This document shows positions 23,482-37,492 of a DNA stretch of 64,000 nucleotides, piece after piece; the stretch's first letter is position 1, and every line of letters starts with the position of its first letter. The DNA comes from Mansonella perstans (taxonomy: Eukaryota; Nematoda; Chromadorea; Rhabditida; Onchocercidae). The stretch covers positions 389,264 through 453,263 of the forward strand of contig JBAMDO010000017.1 in assembly GCA_037074765.1 (NCBI GenBank), read 5' to 3'. Position numbers and translations under genes: made by a program. The notes below the pieces were generated by a model. It was not told where the DNA came from. It searched no databases and saw nothing but the letters and a program-made list of their open reading frames with translations.

Positions 23482-26400
23482 TTATTCAATACAATAATAT
23501 TTCTTGAGCAAATCCTGTGTTGCATTTCCATGTTGCTTATAGAAGAGCAAGTAAGCATCATCATTTTGAACACGTGAAAGTTGTGCACGTGTAACGATCG
23601 AATCATCAAAATTACGCCAATCTGTAAGATATAATGGTATTTAGATGGAAGTTTAAAAAAATTTCACGAGAAATATAATAATTAAAATTAAAAGTCAAAA
23701 TTTATTTTTATTTGAGTGACAAAATATTTTTAAATTTTTATAATAATTAAAATTAAAAGTCATTTTATCTGAGTGACAAAATTTATTTGTATTAGAAAGG
23801 AAAGTAAGAAAATTACCGATTTCTGTCGTTTTTCCATCAATACTTTGCAATCTACCTAGCGATATATAATGTCCAAAATAGCTACTTCCAGAATGACATA
23901 CTACGCCTGTCAAATCATATTTCGTTTCCTAAAAAATGAAATTAATTAGAAGAAAAAAAGAGAATCTGTCCAATGCATTAACATTATTTGTAAAAAAAGC
24001 AAATATTTCTGAGTCATATATTTCTGAATTTGAATTTGCATAACCTGTCCCGGTGGAGCAGTATCGGCTAAAAATTGAGCTAAGTCGAGATTATCAATGG
24101 GATATCGAACTGGACGATCATCCTTGGAGCGACGATGTATTGTCATTAGCGATGTAGTGTAAATGAAACGTTTCAATTGGACAATCAAAATAGGAGGTAA
24201 ACGGTACAGAATAAGCTGCTTTGTTGCTTCTACATGTTCTTTACACTTACTGCAGTACCTAAAATTGGGAAAAAACTAGCAAAGTGCAGCCTATATCTAT
24301 GAGGATAATAATTCTCTACAAATTATTTTATTTCTTTAAATAAAAATAAAAAAAAAACACTACTTAATAATAAAACAGTTTTGGCAACAATTTTAACTAT
24401 TCTGTTATTATTCACTATCACGCTGTCTAGAATTTATGAGATTAGCAAATTACAACATATACCAAGATTCCTCCGGTTTAAGGCGTTCTGTTTCTGAGAA
24501 CATCGCTAACATATCGTACAGTGATGGATTCGAAGCAATGTTACTCGAACTTGCCATTGATGATGACATCCTCTGATAGTAAGCTGATTTTTCGACGTCG
24601 ATATCCTGCAATACGACAGCTTAATTTTTTTTGTTGAAATTTTTAAGATTTTCGGAATTTACAGAAATAAGTATAACATATACGATACTAATGAAATCTA
24701 ATAACTTACCACTTCTCTTTTTGTTTCCACTGTTAAATATTCTTTGCCTAATTTCAAGTTGATCCAATTAATTGATAGAAATGTTTCATTTGGTAAATCC
24801 AAAGCTACTGAAAACCAGATTATAAATACTTTGTACGAATCTAATAAATAATGATTAATTTTTACTACTGTATAATCAAATGACATTTTACATAAAATTC
24901 AATTTTTCATCAAATTTATTTCTACAAATTAAATTTTTTTTTTACTTTGCATAATCATCATGATCAGATTATGTTAGCTTATAGCTGAAGTGTTGCATAA
25001 ATCAAACAAACATTCACTGCGCTTCTCAAATTTAATAGCAAATAATAAAACTAGAAAATAGTCCGGCAATAATTTAAAAAAGAAAATCATCGAATTTTAC
25101 CATCAGAACGTGTTTCAACCAGTGTATCACCAATGATAGCATCTGGTTGTTGTAGTTTACGTACTATGAAAAGTTTCGATTCTGTTTGTAATTTATTTCG
25201 TGGCTCACCAAGAACCATTTGTCTTTTCGCCGCAACAGGAGTTACCTCCATCTAGATATGGATGAACGTAGATTTATGGTGAGGAAGAGATGAGCATCAT
25301 AATTTTTCTTAAACTTCATGCTTATCTCATTTCCGATCGAATGATTTCTAACTATAAATCTTCTAACTATAAAGTTTCACTTTTAATAAAGTTCAATGTA
25401 TTTAACAAACCGGTAAATCATCAGCATTCCCATTAATAACAGATAGTGAAACACTCGAAGTGGAACCAATATATGATTCACGAGAAGATTCCAATGGATC
25501 AATCGTTGCATCGTTGTTATTTTCAACTGGTGGTTGGAATACATTAACTGAATGTCTGGAAAAAAAAATTACATAAATGAATAAGTAAGAAGAAATTTGG
25601 AAAAGTAAGTGGTTGTTCGTTGTTGTTCATTTTTCCGAAAAAATAAACAAGTACTTGTTATTGAAAAAGAATCAAACAATTTTTGTAACTAATGATTTTT
25701 TTTTTGAAATGTATATTTTATGAATTCCACTGAATTACAGTAATAATACTTTCAAATAAATATCATATTTGTCATTATAGACGAAAAAAAAAATGCCTTA
25801 TTAATATAAGTACGAAAAAAAAAGCGTCACGAGAATCACTGCCATTGAGTGAATAATTGGTCTTAATGACTTTTCTTCCGATTGCTAGCAATTTTCGGCT
25901 TTTATGGGATGGCAAGGAATTGACAAATAAAAAAAATTATCAACATCTATGAAAAATTCGGAAAAACCTTTCAATAAAACCTGACAACAAATCTTTTAAT
26001 CAATGATTAATGCTTAGAAAATTCATTAAATAATTATTTCCTATAGAAAAATAAATGAAAGAACTAACCTGCAACGACTTTCCAAATTTCGCATAATATT
26101 CGAATAAGTAGCTCGTTTTTTAGGCAACGAAATGATGAATGGTTGTCCAACAGCTTCTGCTTGGGTTCGTGATTTACAGCTGATTTTATGCATCGGCCAA
26201 TTTGCCAACTGACATTCGCTGAAAAAATAAATGATAAGTGATCTTTTGGGTTATTCGAAAAAATAAACTTAAAATGAATTAAATAATATTTCATTATTAG
26301 CTATAAAAATTATTTCTGTGACCTTTAAATGAATGTCATGTCATTTTAAGAGTAAGGGCAAATATATTAGATTCCGGGCATCTCACACTACGATAATGCC

Positions 26401-29400
26401 AGACTGTTGTGACTAATTGCCACTGAGTTGATTGGCGAGTATAAATGTTGGATTGGTGACTGCTTTTGTCGGTAAGTGTATTAGAATGAACATAATACTG
26501 AATTTTAATCATATAATATATTTTAACAAATAAAAAAGAATCAATCTCAAATAATAAATGGTAATTTTCATATTTCATATCGTTAAATATGTATTCAAAA
26601 ATAGAAATGAAAGTACACTTTAAAATCCACCTTAAAAATTTGATAATTATATTTGAAATAATTGCATTTATTCTTGTAAAAAATAAAATGGCAATAAATT
26701 GAGACTATTAATAGTTTTACACTTCGAAGTTTGAAGTTTTGGTAAATGAACTTTTTTTTTCTTCATGCTTCTGTGCTTGTAAATAAATCTCTCAATGGTA
26801 AAAATAATTGAATATCTCTCAAATTAATTTTCATATATTCAGGAATCCTTATTTCAACTTTTTTTTTTTTTTTTTTTTGGAACAAATTCATTTTCATTTT
26901 TTGAAAATAGCATTGGAATAATGAATGGATTTGGAGGAAAAGTAATTATTACCAAAAGTAAAATGAAAACAAACCGACTGCAGTAGAAAGCATCGTAGCA
27001 ACGCTCGCAAGTTTTTAATTTCACATCCGTTGCTTGACATCGAGCACAAGCACGACAGATACCCTTACGATAGAGAAGACGCTGAACAACGGCAAACTCA
27101 ATAATATCATCATTGCAATCATATGGATCATGTATTTGAAAACTGAAACAATGAGTAATTTGAGATGTTTCAAATGAAAAAAATGAAGCCTTTGCTAGCG
27201 ATCTTGATACGGTATTTTAATTTAATAAGCAAAAAAATTCGACCAATTTATCCAAAATTTTCTGGAACAAAAATTTCAAATATAGAAAAATTACAAGCTC
27301 GCAATTAAACATATTCTTAAATAGCAATCTGACAGCTTATTTATTTACAAGAATTTTACATCTTTTAATGGTGCCTTTTGAACGCTAATATTAATTTCAT
27401 CAATTATTAAAGGCAATATTCTGAACAATGATTAGTCGTCATTATTTATCATCAAATCCATCAAAAAAAAAGACAGATTTTCAAATAAATAAATTGTTAG
27501 AACAAATCATGGATATAGGTGCTGGATTTAAAGAAAATTTTAACGTACACATAAATAATGTCCGTAGTAAGTATGTTGTTAACACTGTCATCTGGATTAT
27601 ATACGCGAACAATATGATGATTGTTTACTTCGATCATACGCATCTAAAAATTTTATATCGACCTTAAAAATTACAAATTTCTATTATTACATTTTTAAAA
27701 GCAAACCATGAATGGTACATGCTAACTGATCACTACACTACTAATTCACTACTTGTCAAACTTACAGAACTTGGATATACGTTAACCAATCGTGACAATG
27801 CATCTAATACTTCTGAAATTTTGCCATCTGCGTTATATCGTACCGTAATCTGCAAAACAGAACGCATATAAAAATTCCATAACTTCCAGTAACCTTTATA
27901 ATCAACTCGTTGTATGGAAATATGAAAAAAACTTTTCTTTTTTCCAGAAAATCAAGCTGGAAAGTTAAAATACATACTCGAGCTGGTTTAAGACATGGAT
28001 CAAGAGGCCAAAAATACACCATCGAAGAACGTTTTTCTTTCGGGAACGGTACAGCAAGATAAGCAAACGGATCGAAAGTAATGGATATCTGAAAATACAA
28101 AGCAAAAGTATCAAGGAATAAAGACCAGAAAAAAATAAAGCTAGATATTTGAAAAGCAAACCAAAGACATATAAACTTCAATATGTAAAAGATGAACCTA
28201 AATTAATAAGCAACATTTTGTTTCAAAATAATATGGAATCAATTATTTAATTTGGAACTAATAATCTGGTCCCAAAATAATTTGGACTTAGAGCAATATT
28301 TGTTATAAAATTAATTTATATCAGTTCCTAGTAAATTCACCTGATTACATTTCGGACATTGAAGTCTGGATTTCAATTGGCCATGAAAAAGATCCACGAA
28401 AATGGAGTCATTACGCAATAAATAGTTATGCCATGCTTCACGTGAAACCTTAACAAATAATTATAATGAAAACTTGTCAAGTGTAAAATTAAGATTTTAA
28501 TTTTGAATTAATTCACACTTCGATATCTGGTCGTCCTTCAGCTTCAATTGTGTTTGTTGTAGGCTTCAATCGAACTCGATTAAGATCTTCATGCAAACCA
28601 TCCAAAACGAAACTCAAAAATTCATGAGCATCATGCTGGGCAAAATTTGCAAATTGCGTAGCCTTCTCAGCAACTAACTCCTACAAAACAAAACTATACA
28701 TAATTGTTCGTCATCACTAACCATATATATTATGAATTTTGATAAATTATTTAAAGTTTGATTATTACATCTCAAAACAATTTCTGAAATATACATGATT
28801 TAAATGGCTAGAAATATAAATTTTAATGGCTCTAAACTTTAAAAATTTGCATACCTTTATTTTCGTTGGTTCATATGCTCGATTCATACCATTCCACATT
28901 TGCTTCATGAATTCTGCGAAAACTTCAGCTAAACGTCCACCGAAACCAAGTGGATTCATTACATTGATATCTTTCTTATAGTAACCCCCTAAAACATTAT
29001 GGGAATCTTCTTCTAGAATACTAATTATCTAATTAGCAAGAAAGTAAGCAAATAAGAATAGAATTAATACGTAAAGCATTCAAATCAATACAGCATCTGT
29101 TTACCGCTAAAGTAAATTTGAAGTTCTTTGCAATTGACGAGCATCTGCAAAGTGGAATTCATGAAACATGTATTTCCAATATTTCGCAAACCAGTAAAAC
29201 CACAGTCGACTACTGTACCTTGCTCATCATATGGTAACACCTGCAAACAGAATCCTAGAAAAATAATTCCAGTAAAATCTTAGTTTCTGAATTTAGAAAT
29301 GAATAAATTTTATAAAATAAATAGAAATAATAAATTTCTCATTCATAAACAGAAAAGCACCGAAATACCACATTCTCATTCATCACATGAAATCACGAAC

Positions 29401-31260
29401 CTTAGCTGTTGGGCGACCTGTCAAAGATTGCGAAGCAGGAACAGCTTGTTTCAATGTAATGTTTGCTGAATGCTGCAAATCATTCGTTGAATTTTGAGCA
29501 ATAGTTGAAGAAGCTGAAGAAGCCGACGAAAACAATGATGACGAGGAAGACCTGAAAAATGAGGAAAGCATTCTATTGTTGTATAATGTAATAATTAAGA
29601 TAAGAATTAACACCAAAACAATTTAGCAAATCCATGCAACAAAAGAACATAAGTAAAATCATTTTAAATGCCATGTACTTATGTTTAATTCACAATGAAT
29701 ATTTTATTTTTCTTTGTTTGAAACTACAGTAATATGATTTATAAAAAGCTTATAAAATCAGTAAAACTGTTACAACCTTCGCAAAACTGAACTTGTTGAC
29801 TGCGATCTTAGCGTTGTTGATGGATAATTTCCATATGTATTATTAAGACTGAAATTTTGGGCTGAATATGGAACTCGACTAGTAGGATAATAAGAGGTAC
29901 GCTGATATTTCGAATTGTTTGAAGACAGCCAGTTCGAAGACTGCCCTATAGGCGGTAAACCAGATCGATCAGTTATTGTGGAACCAGCGTAACGATAACA
30001 AACGCTTGGCCGTCTATGAAATTTAAAATTATTGGAAAGCAGAAAAATTTTTAAAATCAACAATCGATGATCAAGTGAATTTATTGACATAACTCTAAAA
30101 CAACAAAAACAAAAAATATATAGTTTAAAAATCAAATACAGTCAATTTTATTTTCAATAAAATTCACTTATTAATTAATTAGAGAAAAACTAACGGTGTA
30201 TGAGGGCATGTAGTTGATAAGGAACGTAAAGGTAATAAAGCACTTGATGAGTTACTCTGCAGCAAGCCTGAATTCCACTGACTTGGATCTCGCCTTTTTA
30301 ACGCATATTCACGATTATTATCACGCATTTGGCACTCTTCTGGTATTATGTCATGTGCAAGCTCTGCATGCCAAATAAGTTGCATTGATTTATCCACTCC
30401 ATACTTTAGCAGAATTGGATCTGTATCCGATCTAAAAAAAATAAATTCAATTGAGAGAATTTCAAACTAAATTGAATATTTCAGAGTAACAAAGTCACAT
30501 GAATATTATATAAACAAAATCATCTCACATTACATGAACAACAACTTATTCCTTACTCCTACTATCATTTACTATTTCTTTTACTTCGCATAATCTTTTC
30601 TAATAAATATCCTATTAAAATTCTACTAATCCTAAAAGCACTAAATCTCCGATATATTAATCTAAAAGTAGTAATAAATTTAAAATTTTTTTTTTTAACA
30701 CTAATTTCTAATTTACTAAATAAACTCTCAATCTCTTTTTTTGTGTATATATCATCTTTGTTACTATTCTCTTATTTAATAGTTGTATTTTCATTATCTC
30801 TTTCTAAATCGATCTGTTTTAATATAAAGAAAATTCACATTTAATTTTATTTCTAAGGAAATTAAATATTCAATTCACTAAGTTCGAAAAAAAAAAAAAA
30901 AAAAAAAACATAAATAGTGAAATAAGTTCTACTAGATTATAAAAAAAAAAGAAAAAAACAAAAGTATTGTAATTTCTTTTTTAATAAATATACTTACAGG
31001 CAATGAAAATCAATCTGCAGGGAACGTTCATGAAAAGTGACTGCATCGATTTGAATTTCTTTATGAACTACACGAACAATATATAGATCTGGAGATTGCT
31101 TGTATGAGCCATATTTGAACGAATCTATAATATCCTCTTGTAATTAATTACCAACTTATAATAAATAATAAATTAACGATTAAAAAATATCAATAATTAA
31201 CTAAATTTTATTTTACCTGCCCCTAAGAACTTTCGACTACAGGAACTTTCCAAATAATTA
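23482..31260 (-). CDS. USP19: USP19-type ubiquitin carboxyl-terminal hydrolase (CS + USP + MYND), 5' partial
   Basis: 21 in-phase exons run from 31217-31260 and 30998-31124 to the last at 23482-23621 (TAA). They encode at least 981 residues. The others are 30195-30431, 29777-30013, 29401-29551, 29105-29240, 28855-28988, 28519-28680, 28341-28448, 27978-28088, 27766-27849, 27549-27643, 26975-27142, 26069-26218, 25411-25555, 25101-25251, 24710-24807, 24463-24605, 24045-24258 and 23817-23928. Numbering is from the first full codon. A CS (p23-like) domain spans about 20-125, then a Ser-rich linker. The Cys box [18 protein letters not shown] has C290, followed by QHDAHEF, a CPKC zinc pair, a MYND finger inserted in the catalytic domain (about 560-615), and the His box YFGHYISL with H918. 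All catalytic boxes are intact. It ends about 20 residues after YLLFY, without the C-terminal TM segment of the ER form of human USP19. The start codon was not found. Confidence 0.95.
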
Positions 31261-33285
31261 CTAGGTTAAAATGATAAGCATAAAGAGTGATATGTTAGGA
31301 TAGTTTTAAATAATATAAAAAATCAGTATGCTAAAAAAAAAAAAAAAAGAAAATTTTCAAAAAAGATGATCTGTGAGCTGCAAGAAAAAAAATTTCAGAA
31401 TGAAGGAGAAAGAAAATCCTAACAATATTCATCTTTTTTTTTTGAAAAACTACGAAGATATGAAATAGAATAAGTGCATAAATATCATGCCCACAGTCAT
31501 AATTAATAAAATATTCATCCATTTAAAATTAGTTCTATTACTCTCTTAAAAAGGTCAACAGCCATATACAAAGGACTTTACAATCTTTACAATTCGTTAA
31601 TTGCAATGTACAAATTAAATTTTTAAAATAACTTTATGCTTTATGATCTCTATGACTTTTAAAATAACTTTATGACCAAAACAAAGTGACCTCATATTTT
31701 TTTTGCTTCAGTTTTAAATACTATTATTTGAAAATTTGAAAGGAGCAATTTAAGTTCTCCGAAAAAATATATCCAGAAAAATATACTTTGTTTTTATCAG
31801 ATATCTATAATTGCCTTTTTATCCTATAAAAAAAGCTTTTTTTTTATAAAAAAGTAGTAATAATTAATTAATAATTCAAAATAAAAAAAAGACATAAGAA
31901 TCGCGAAAATTAATTTTCATCACAAACAACTATAACCTTAATCAAGCAAATAGCTATGACCTTAATCTTTCTCTTTCAGCGTTTGATGTGATAAAAGTTC
32001 AGTTAAGATATATTTAATGTCATATATGTTAGAATTATTATTTCATAAATATTTTTTAAATGAACTATGTTAGAAGAGAGTAAATAAATTTTCATTTTTC
32101 GCCCGTAGCTTCACTTCATTCAAATTGTTCCACATAGATATAAATTACATCTCTAGCAATAATTTTGATTCGTTAAAAAATTAAATTAAAATTTCAAAAA
32201 TAATTAAAAATTCTGTATTATACTTGAAAGTTTGAACATTCCGGAATACGTGAAAAAAATAAACTTTAATACATGGCCCTCCCAAAAGTTAACAAATACT
32301 ATTTTTAGCTTTAGTAAGTTTGTAAAGTAAGAATGATAATTAAAATAATAAAAGAAATTATCAAGTTATGAATAATAAAGTGTGAACTATGAATTTATCT
32401 GGCATAAACCTTAATGAAAATAAGTGGAAAAGTATGATTCAGTGATTAATTTAAGCGATTACATTTTCAAGCGATTGTATTCATTTAGTTATTAAAAATA
32501 AGCCATACTACAAATGTTTTCGCCTTTCTTATTTTTTTAAATTCTTTTTTTTTTTTTTTTTTTTTTTTTGACTGAATCATACTTTTCCATATCATCGTTC
32601 ACACTGTACACTATGTTTACAGAAAAATATCCTAGTTCACATTGTTGTACAAATGTTTACATTAATTCTTTTAGTAATACAAAAACAACAATGCTATCAG
32701 CATTGAAATCTTCCAATTTGTAACATTCAATTATATGAAAGAAAAGAGGAAGAAACAAAATTTTATTTACATAAAGTTTCAATGAAATAAAATTAATGAA
32801 AACAAAAATGAATTCCTATTCATCAATAATTGTGATCAATTCGAATAGCTTAAATAAATCAAACTGATAGAGTGAGTTAACTCGTCTAATGAAGTTCTTC
32901 ATCCTTCATCCCTTCTATTTTTAACTTTCTACTACACAATCAATCTAACCTATAATTAATATAATTCGATGACAATAATTTTATAAAATCAGTAAATGGA
33001 TGAAAAATATTTAAATTTGCCTAATTGTTCAAAAAAAAAAAAAAAAAATTGTGCTTATTTTCGATTAGGTTCATAACTCACTAATTTTGTTTAGTTCAGC
33101 AATACTAAATGATAAAGATCAGAAGATTTGCTCATAAATATAAATCTCTCAGTGATAATTGAAAAAAAGATTTCACATCTGAAACACTTAGAAATTAAAC
33201 TATTCATGACTCTATAACTGAGAGATGAAAGATAAATGAATTTTAAGGAACACATTTTCAGCTTTCATTTCAATATATATGTTCA

Positions 33286-33322
<37 letters not shown>

Positions 33323-34871
33323 ATGAACACTTCACAATTTTTAAATTCATAACGATTAATAAAATATTCGAAAAAAAAAAAAAAAAAGACAGCTATAAAA
33401 ACGTAAGGAAAAGAAAAAATGAAAAAAAAAAATTAAACCATGAATAAATATGTTGGAATTGAAATAAAACATTGAACAAACAAAAAATATTCTATTTTTT
33501 CAAAAAAAAAAAAAGAAAAAAATGACAATTAATAACTTAAAATCATACGATAAAACTCTCTTAATGAATATACTGCATATAATATGAGAGATAAGCAAAA
33601 TTGATGAATTGCATTGGGAGATAGAGCAATTGATTGAGGAACACATATATCGTCATCCTCTTATATTTGTGTATTTTTTAAAAGTTAACTCAAACAAAAA
33701 AAAAAAAACATACATCAAAAACATGAAAAGATCGAGGAATATACGTGAGAAGGGAAAGAAAAAAAAAAGATAAAGAAAATTTTAAAAGAGTGTTAAACAA
33801 TAACTTTTCTAATGCAAAAAAAAAGAAAATGAGAAAGATGGAAAAGTAAAATTGTGAAATGAAATGAAATGAAAAGAGAAATGAGAGTTAAAAGCTATGG
33901 ATGAATAATCTACATGGAATAAAGAAGAGGAAAAGAAAGTTGAAAAAAAAAAATTAAAGATTATAAAAGTTATAAAACATGTGTAAGCTATCGCGTATGT
34001 TCAATACACTACATAGTTCGAGTTCTTAAAGTTCGGACTTAAAGTTGCTTGAGTTTGCTTTATGATGCCTTTCATAAATCTCTAACATTCTTCTTCTATC
34101 TCAATTATTTCTGCCTCTTATCATTTTCACTATAACAATTTTATCTTTTTAACATTTCCAAGATTTTCCCCTATTCATTTCTAACATCACTCGTTCGATT
34201 TCACTCATTCACTCACTCATTTCTTCATTCTAACTTATCCTTATCTCTATGTCTATGTCTAAAATTAAAATTAAAACAACAAATGTCTCTCATCTCATAT
34301 CATCTGTTGTAGAATAAACTTCCATCATTTTATTATCCAAATCGTTCACTCACTTATTTATAGCATTAAAAAAAAGATCAAAGTAATTAAAATTTCATTA
34401 TTAGCAGAAAATTCCATTTTTGAAAATAAAATTAACTGGACACTAGTTAAATCCATTCCCTATGGATGCAAATAAAACATTCTATACACCCTAACGTATT
34501 GTAAAATGTAAAAGACATAACAATAATTTGAAGAAGATAAATTGAAGTTATTTTAGTGTAAAATTTGAATGAAAATTTGGAATTGAAAAAGACAAATTGC
34601 AATCAAATATTTGAATAAAGAAATTAAGATGAGAAGGATTGACTAAAGTGCAACCGTAGTAAAACTATTCTACATACATATATAATTATGATTAGAAAAG
34701 TACATATCAAAGCTTAAAATATTTACTCATTTAAATAGACTCTGCTAGGCAAAAATCCCTCTTCTAATATGCATTAAATGAATTTAGATCATATACTTCA
34801 ACCTATCAAGACATACTTTATTCAGTATTAAAACTTCATTAATATGTCAAATATTACAGCTGTCTAATTAG
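31261..34871. other. 3.6 kb AT-rich gene-poor stretch
   Basis: Very AT-rich with many homopolymers: an A run of about 30 at about 33288-33320, a T run at about 32548-32569, and further A runs near 33370 and 33500. The missing first exon(s) of USP19 may lie here, but I see no frame with coding character. Confidence 0.5.
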
Positions 34872-35008
34872 ATACTAGTAGCACGTCATTCCGTAGATTG
34901 CGTCATTGCATTCATCATGGAGCAACTATATCTGAATTCTACGACATGTTCCATAAATCAAATATTCCGCTAAAAGCTAGACGAAGAAAGACTATCTTAC
35001 ATGTCTAA
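34872..35008 (+). CDS. Orphan exon-like segment (about 44 codons)
   Basis: After CTAATTAG at 34871 a plus-strand frame runs 2+45 codons to TAA at 35006-35008. It is Arg/His-rich (SFRRLRHCIHHG, ending KARRRKTILHV) and GC-richer than its surroundings; all three minus frames are closed. A donor-like CAT|gtctaa precedes the stop, so it could be an internal or terminal exon. No partner exon and no homology are recognised. Confidence 0.25.
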
Positions 35009-35129
35009 AATTACTACCCTTACAGTATTTAACTTTTTTCAGTATAACTAGTTTTAAGCAAATAAACACTTTATAACGTAGAAAAGATCAACAACTTTTT
35101 TATTTTTCAAAAGGAAAATTTTCGAAAAT

Positions 35130-35671
35130 TTAAAATGCTTCAAGATCTGGAAATATATCATGCATGATAAATACTTCGACATTAAAGCCTAAATGAAATA
35201 AAATTTAAAACTTATTTGTCAGCTTAACTCAATCAACTGATATAATAGCGAATAAAATTCATTAATTCATAAGCATAATATTCATACCGATCGATATCAC
35301 ACAAACTTCCGGATTCGAATTATAACACTCGAAATCCGTCATACCTGAAACAATCAGTACACAAGATCCCAAAACTTTAATACTGATACATAGAGTTCTA
35401 GTAAAGATTAAAAAATTTTTATAATATCAATTTTCCTAGCTTCTTTTCTCTCAAATGATTTTCCTACATTTTTAGAAAATAGAAAACAAAGGAAAACATT
35501 AAAACAATTAGTATGCATCAAATTCAAACCATCGTCATTTTGGTTCTCATCAGAAACTGTTTCCATTCCATCGTCTGTTTCAAATATAGTATTATTCATA
35601 TTCTTACCACTACTACCACCATCTTCATCATCAGCCGTTTCATCCAAATCAATTGGATCATCATGCTTCAT
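35130..35671 (-). CDS. Small acidic protein of unknown function (93 residues)
   Basis: ATG at 35671 opens exon 35506-35671. It joins in phase to 35288-35344 (acceptor tttcag) and 35130-35188 (acceptor tttag), ending in TAA. The N-terminal half is strongly acidic (DLDETADDEDGG, DENQNDDG); the C-terminal half is neutral and hydrophobic (CVISIGFNVEVFIMHD) and ends PDLEAF. No signal peptide, TM or known domain is recognised. A strong donor inside exon 1 (AGTG|gtaagaa at about 35600) is also phase-compatible with exon 2, so a shorter isoform is possible. A poly-pyrimidine tract with AG about 60 bases upstream of the ATG could be a spliced-leader acceptor. Confidence 0.5.
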
Positions 35672-36420
35672 TATTCTCGTCACGTCACGTCCTCATTAAC
35701 AATCTCCTCAAGCAAAATTTCTAAAAAAAAAAAAAGAAACAATCTACATGAAGCAAATTAATTAAATTTATGGAATAAATGATCGTAATATAACAAGAAA
35801 ACTATCGTTATAATTTTTACAATATTAGCAAATTTTATCATAAGCGATCGAATACGAATTTATCATCATCATTTTAACTGCATACACGAAATTTTTCAAA
35901 ATTTCATACTAACTTATCTATTTCCAGTAACAACCGCTCAATTCTGATCAAATAATTATCAGTACTAATGAATCATCTTAACTATTCTTAACATATTCGA
36001 AATTTCTATCGATCAACTCATATAATTCCTAATATGAAATTTATGCAAATTCAATTTTTATTTCCCTCTCTTTATATCAACTTATTTAAGTTAAATAAAA
36101 GTATTACTGTAATTAATAACAACAAAATTTATGCAAATGTAACTCATATTTGCCTATTTCATTATGACAACTCTACTACACTTGTACTAATTTTGAACCC
36201 AAATTATATCAGTACTGTATCAAATTATGTAGTAATTAATAACAACAATAACAATACTATAACATTTATGAAAAAAGAAAAATAAAGCAAGAAATAAATG
36301 TTTATGGTAGGATGAAGCAAAGAGGAGTATATATTATGACAAACTACAGCTTCAATATCAAAAAATAATGACATTTATGATTGCAACGATGGAAATGACA
36401 ACTAATTCACACAATCGAAA

Positions 36421-36588
36421 ACTTCTGATACTACTGGTAATAATGCTTGATAAACTTCTGATAATAATGGTAATAATGCTCGATGGAATTATGATAATAC
36501 TGGTAATAATGCTCGATGAAATTCTGATAATACTGGTAATAATGCTCGATGGATTTATGATAATACTGGGTAATAATGCTCGATGGTC
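36421..36588. repeat. 33-base minisatellite, about five copies
   Basis: Units of the form (A/C)TT(C/A)TGATAATACTGGTAATA continued by ATGCT(C/T)GAT(G/A)(A/G)A, period 33. The last copy carries a one-base insertion (CTGGGTAAT). The period is a multiple of three, which creates an apparent 11-residue repeated frame on the plus strand; I do not regard it as coding. Confidence 0.9.
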
Positions 36589-37414
36589 AGCGTGTATCTG
36601 CTCTTAGTCATTAACGAATATCATCAATGATGCCTAACTTTAATGCTAGAAAATGTCATTAGTGATGTCATCAGTGATGTTGAATTCCAATATTGGAAAA
36701 GTGCCATCAGTGATGCACTTTCCAAGTGACAAAAATTGTTGAAAAATTTCAAGTGATAAAAATTGTTGAAAAAAATTAAATCTAACATACACTTAATTCG
36801 ATTCTCAAATACTTTTAATTCATTCATAACTTATTTTTTGTTTCTCTCATTATTCGAAACAATTTGATTAATATATATATATATATATATCCATTACATG
36901 TAATCAATAAAAAAGATAAAATTTTAAACTATATCTTAAACTTTTTAATAAAAAAATTAAATTTTTCAAAATGAAATTAGAAACTACAAAATTATGCAAG
37001 TAAATTTAATTAATTTTGAATAAGGTATAATATAATAACGTCCCAGCAATATTAGCAAAACAATAACAATAATACTAATGAATGACGACAAATGATTGCA
37101 TGTATCACCATGTTTGTTATATCTGTTATTGTTCCAATAAAATGCTCAACTTTTTAATGTTTCAGTAATATTGGTGAAATAGTAACAATAATTGAAAGAT
37201 TACTATATATCATTAAGTAGATCTGTTATTGTCTCAACAAAATATTCAATATAATCTCTTATTGTTCTAGCAATGCAACATTTTTGTTTCAATTTGCTTT
37301 GCCACATAAAAAAGCTTAACAGATTAGAAAGTAAGCAAATATTGTTAAAAGTAGAAAAAGAATGAAATGACATCAATGATAGCAATATATTTTTCCTATA
37401 GTATCAAAATACCA

Positions 37415-37492
37415 GTGTATCTGATACACCTAATTATTAACTTTTTTAAAACCATTTCTGTGATACGTAAGCAAAACACGTATCATAGAAAT
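37415..37492. repeat. Two adjacent palindromes upstream of LIG3
   Basis: GTGTATC-T-GATACAC at 37415-37429 is a perfect 7-base-arm palindrome. ATTTCTGTGATACGT (37454-37468) pairs with ACGTATCATAGAAAT (37478-37492), 14 of 15 positions, around a 9-base loop. GATAC occurs in all arms. They could be protein-binding sites or the end of a small element. Confidence 0.7.

Noticed and set aside
36368..36607. 79-codon ORF with 11-residue repeats
   Set aside because: Produced by the 33-base minisatellite; the repeat is AT-rich, and a one-base insertion breaks the pattern in the last unit.
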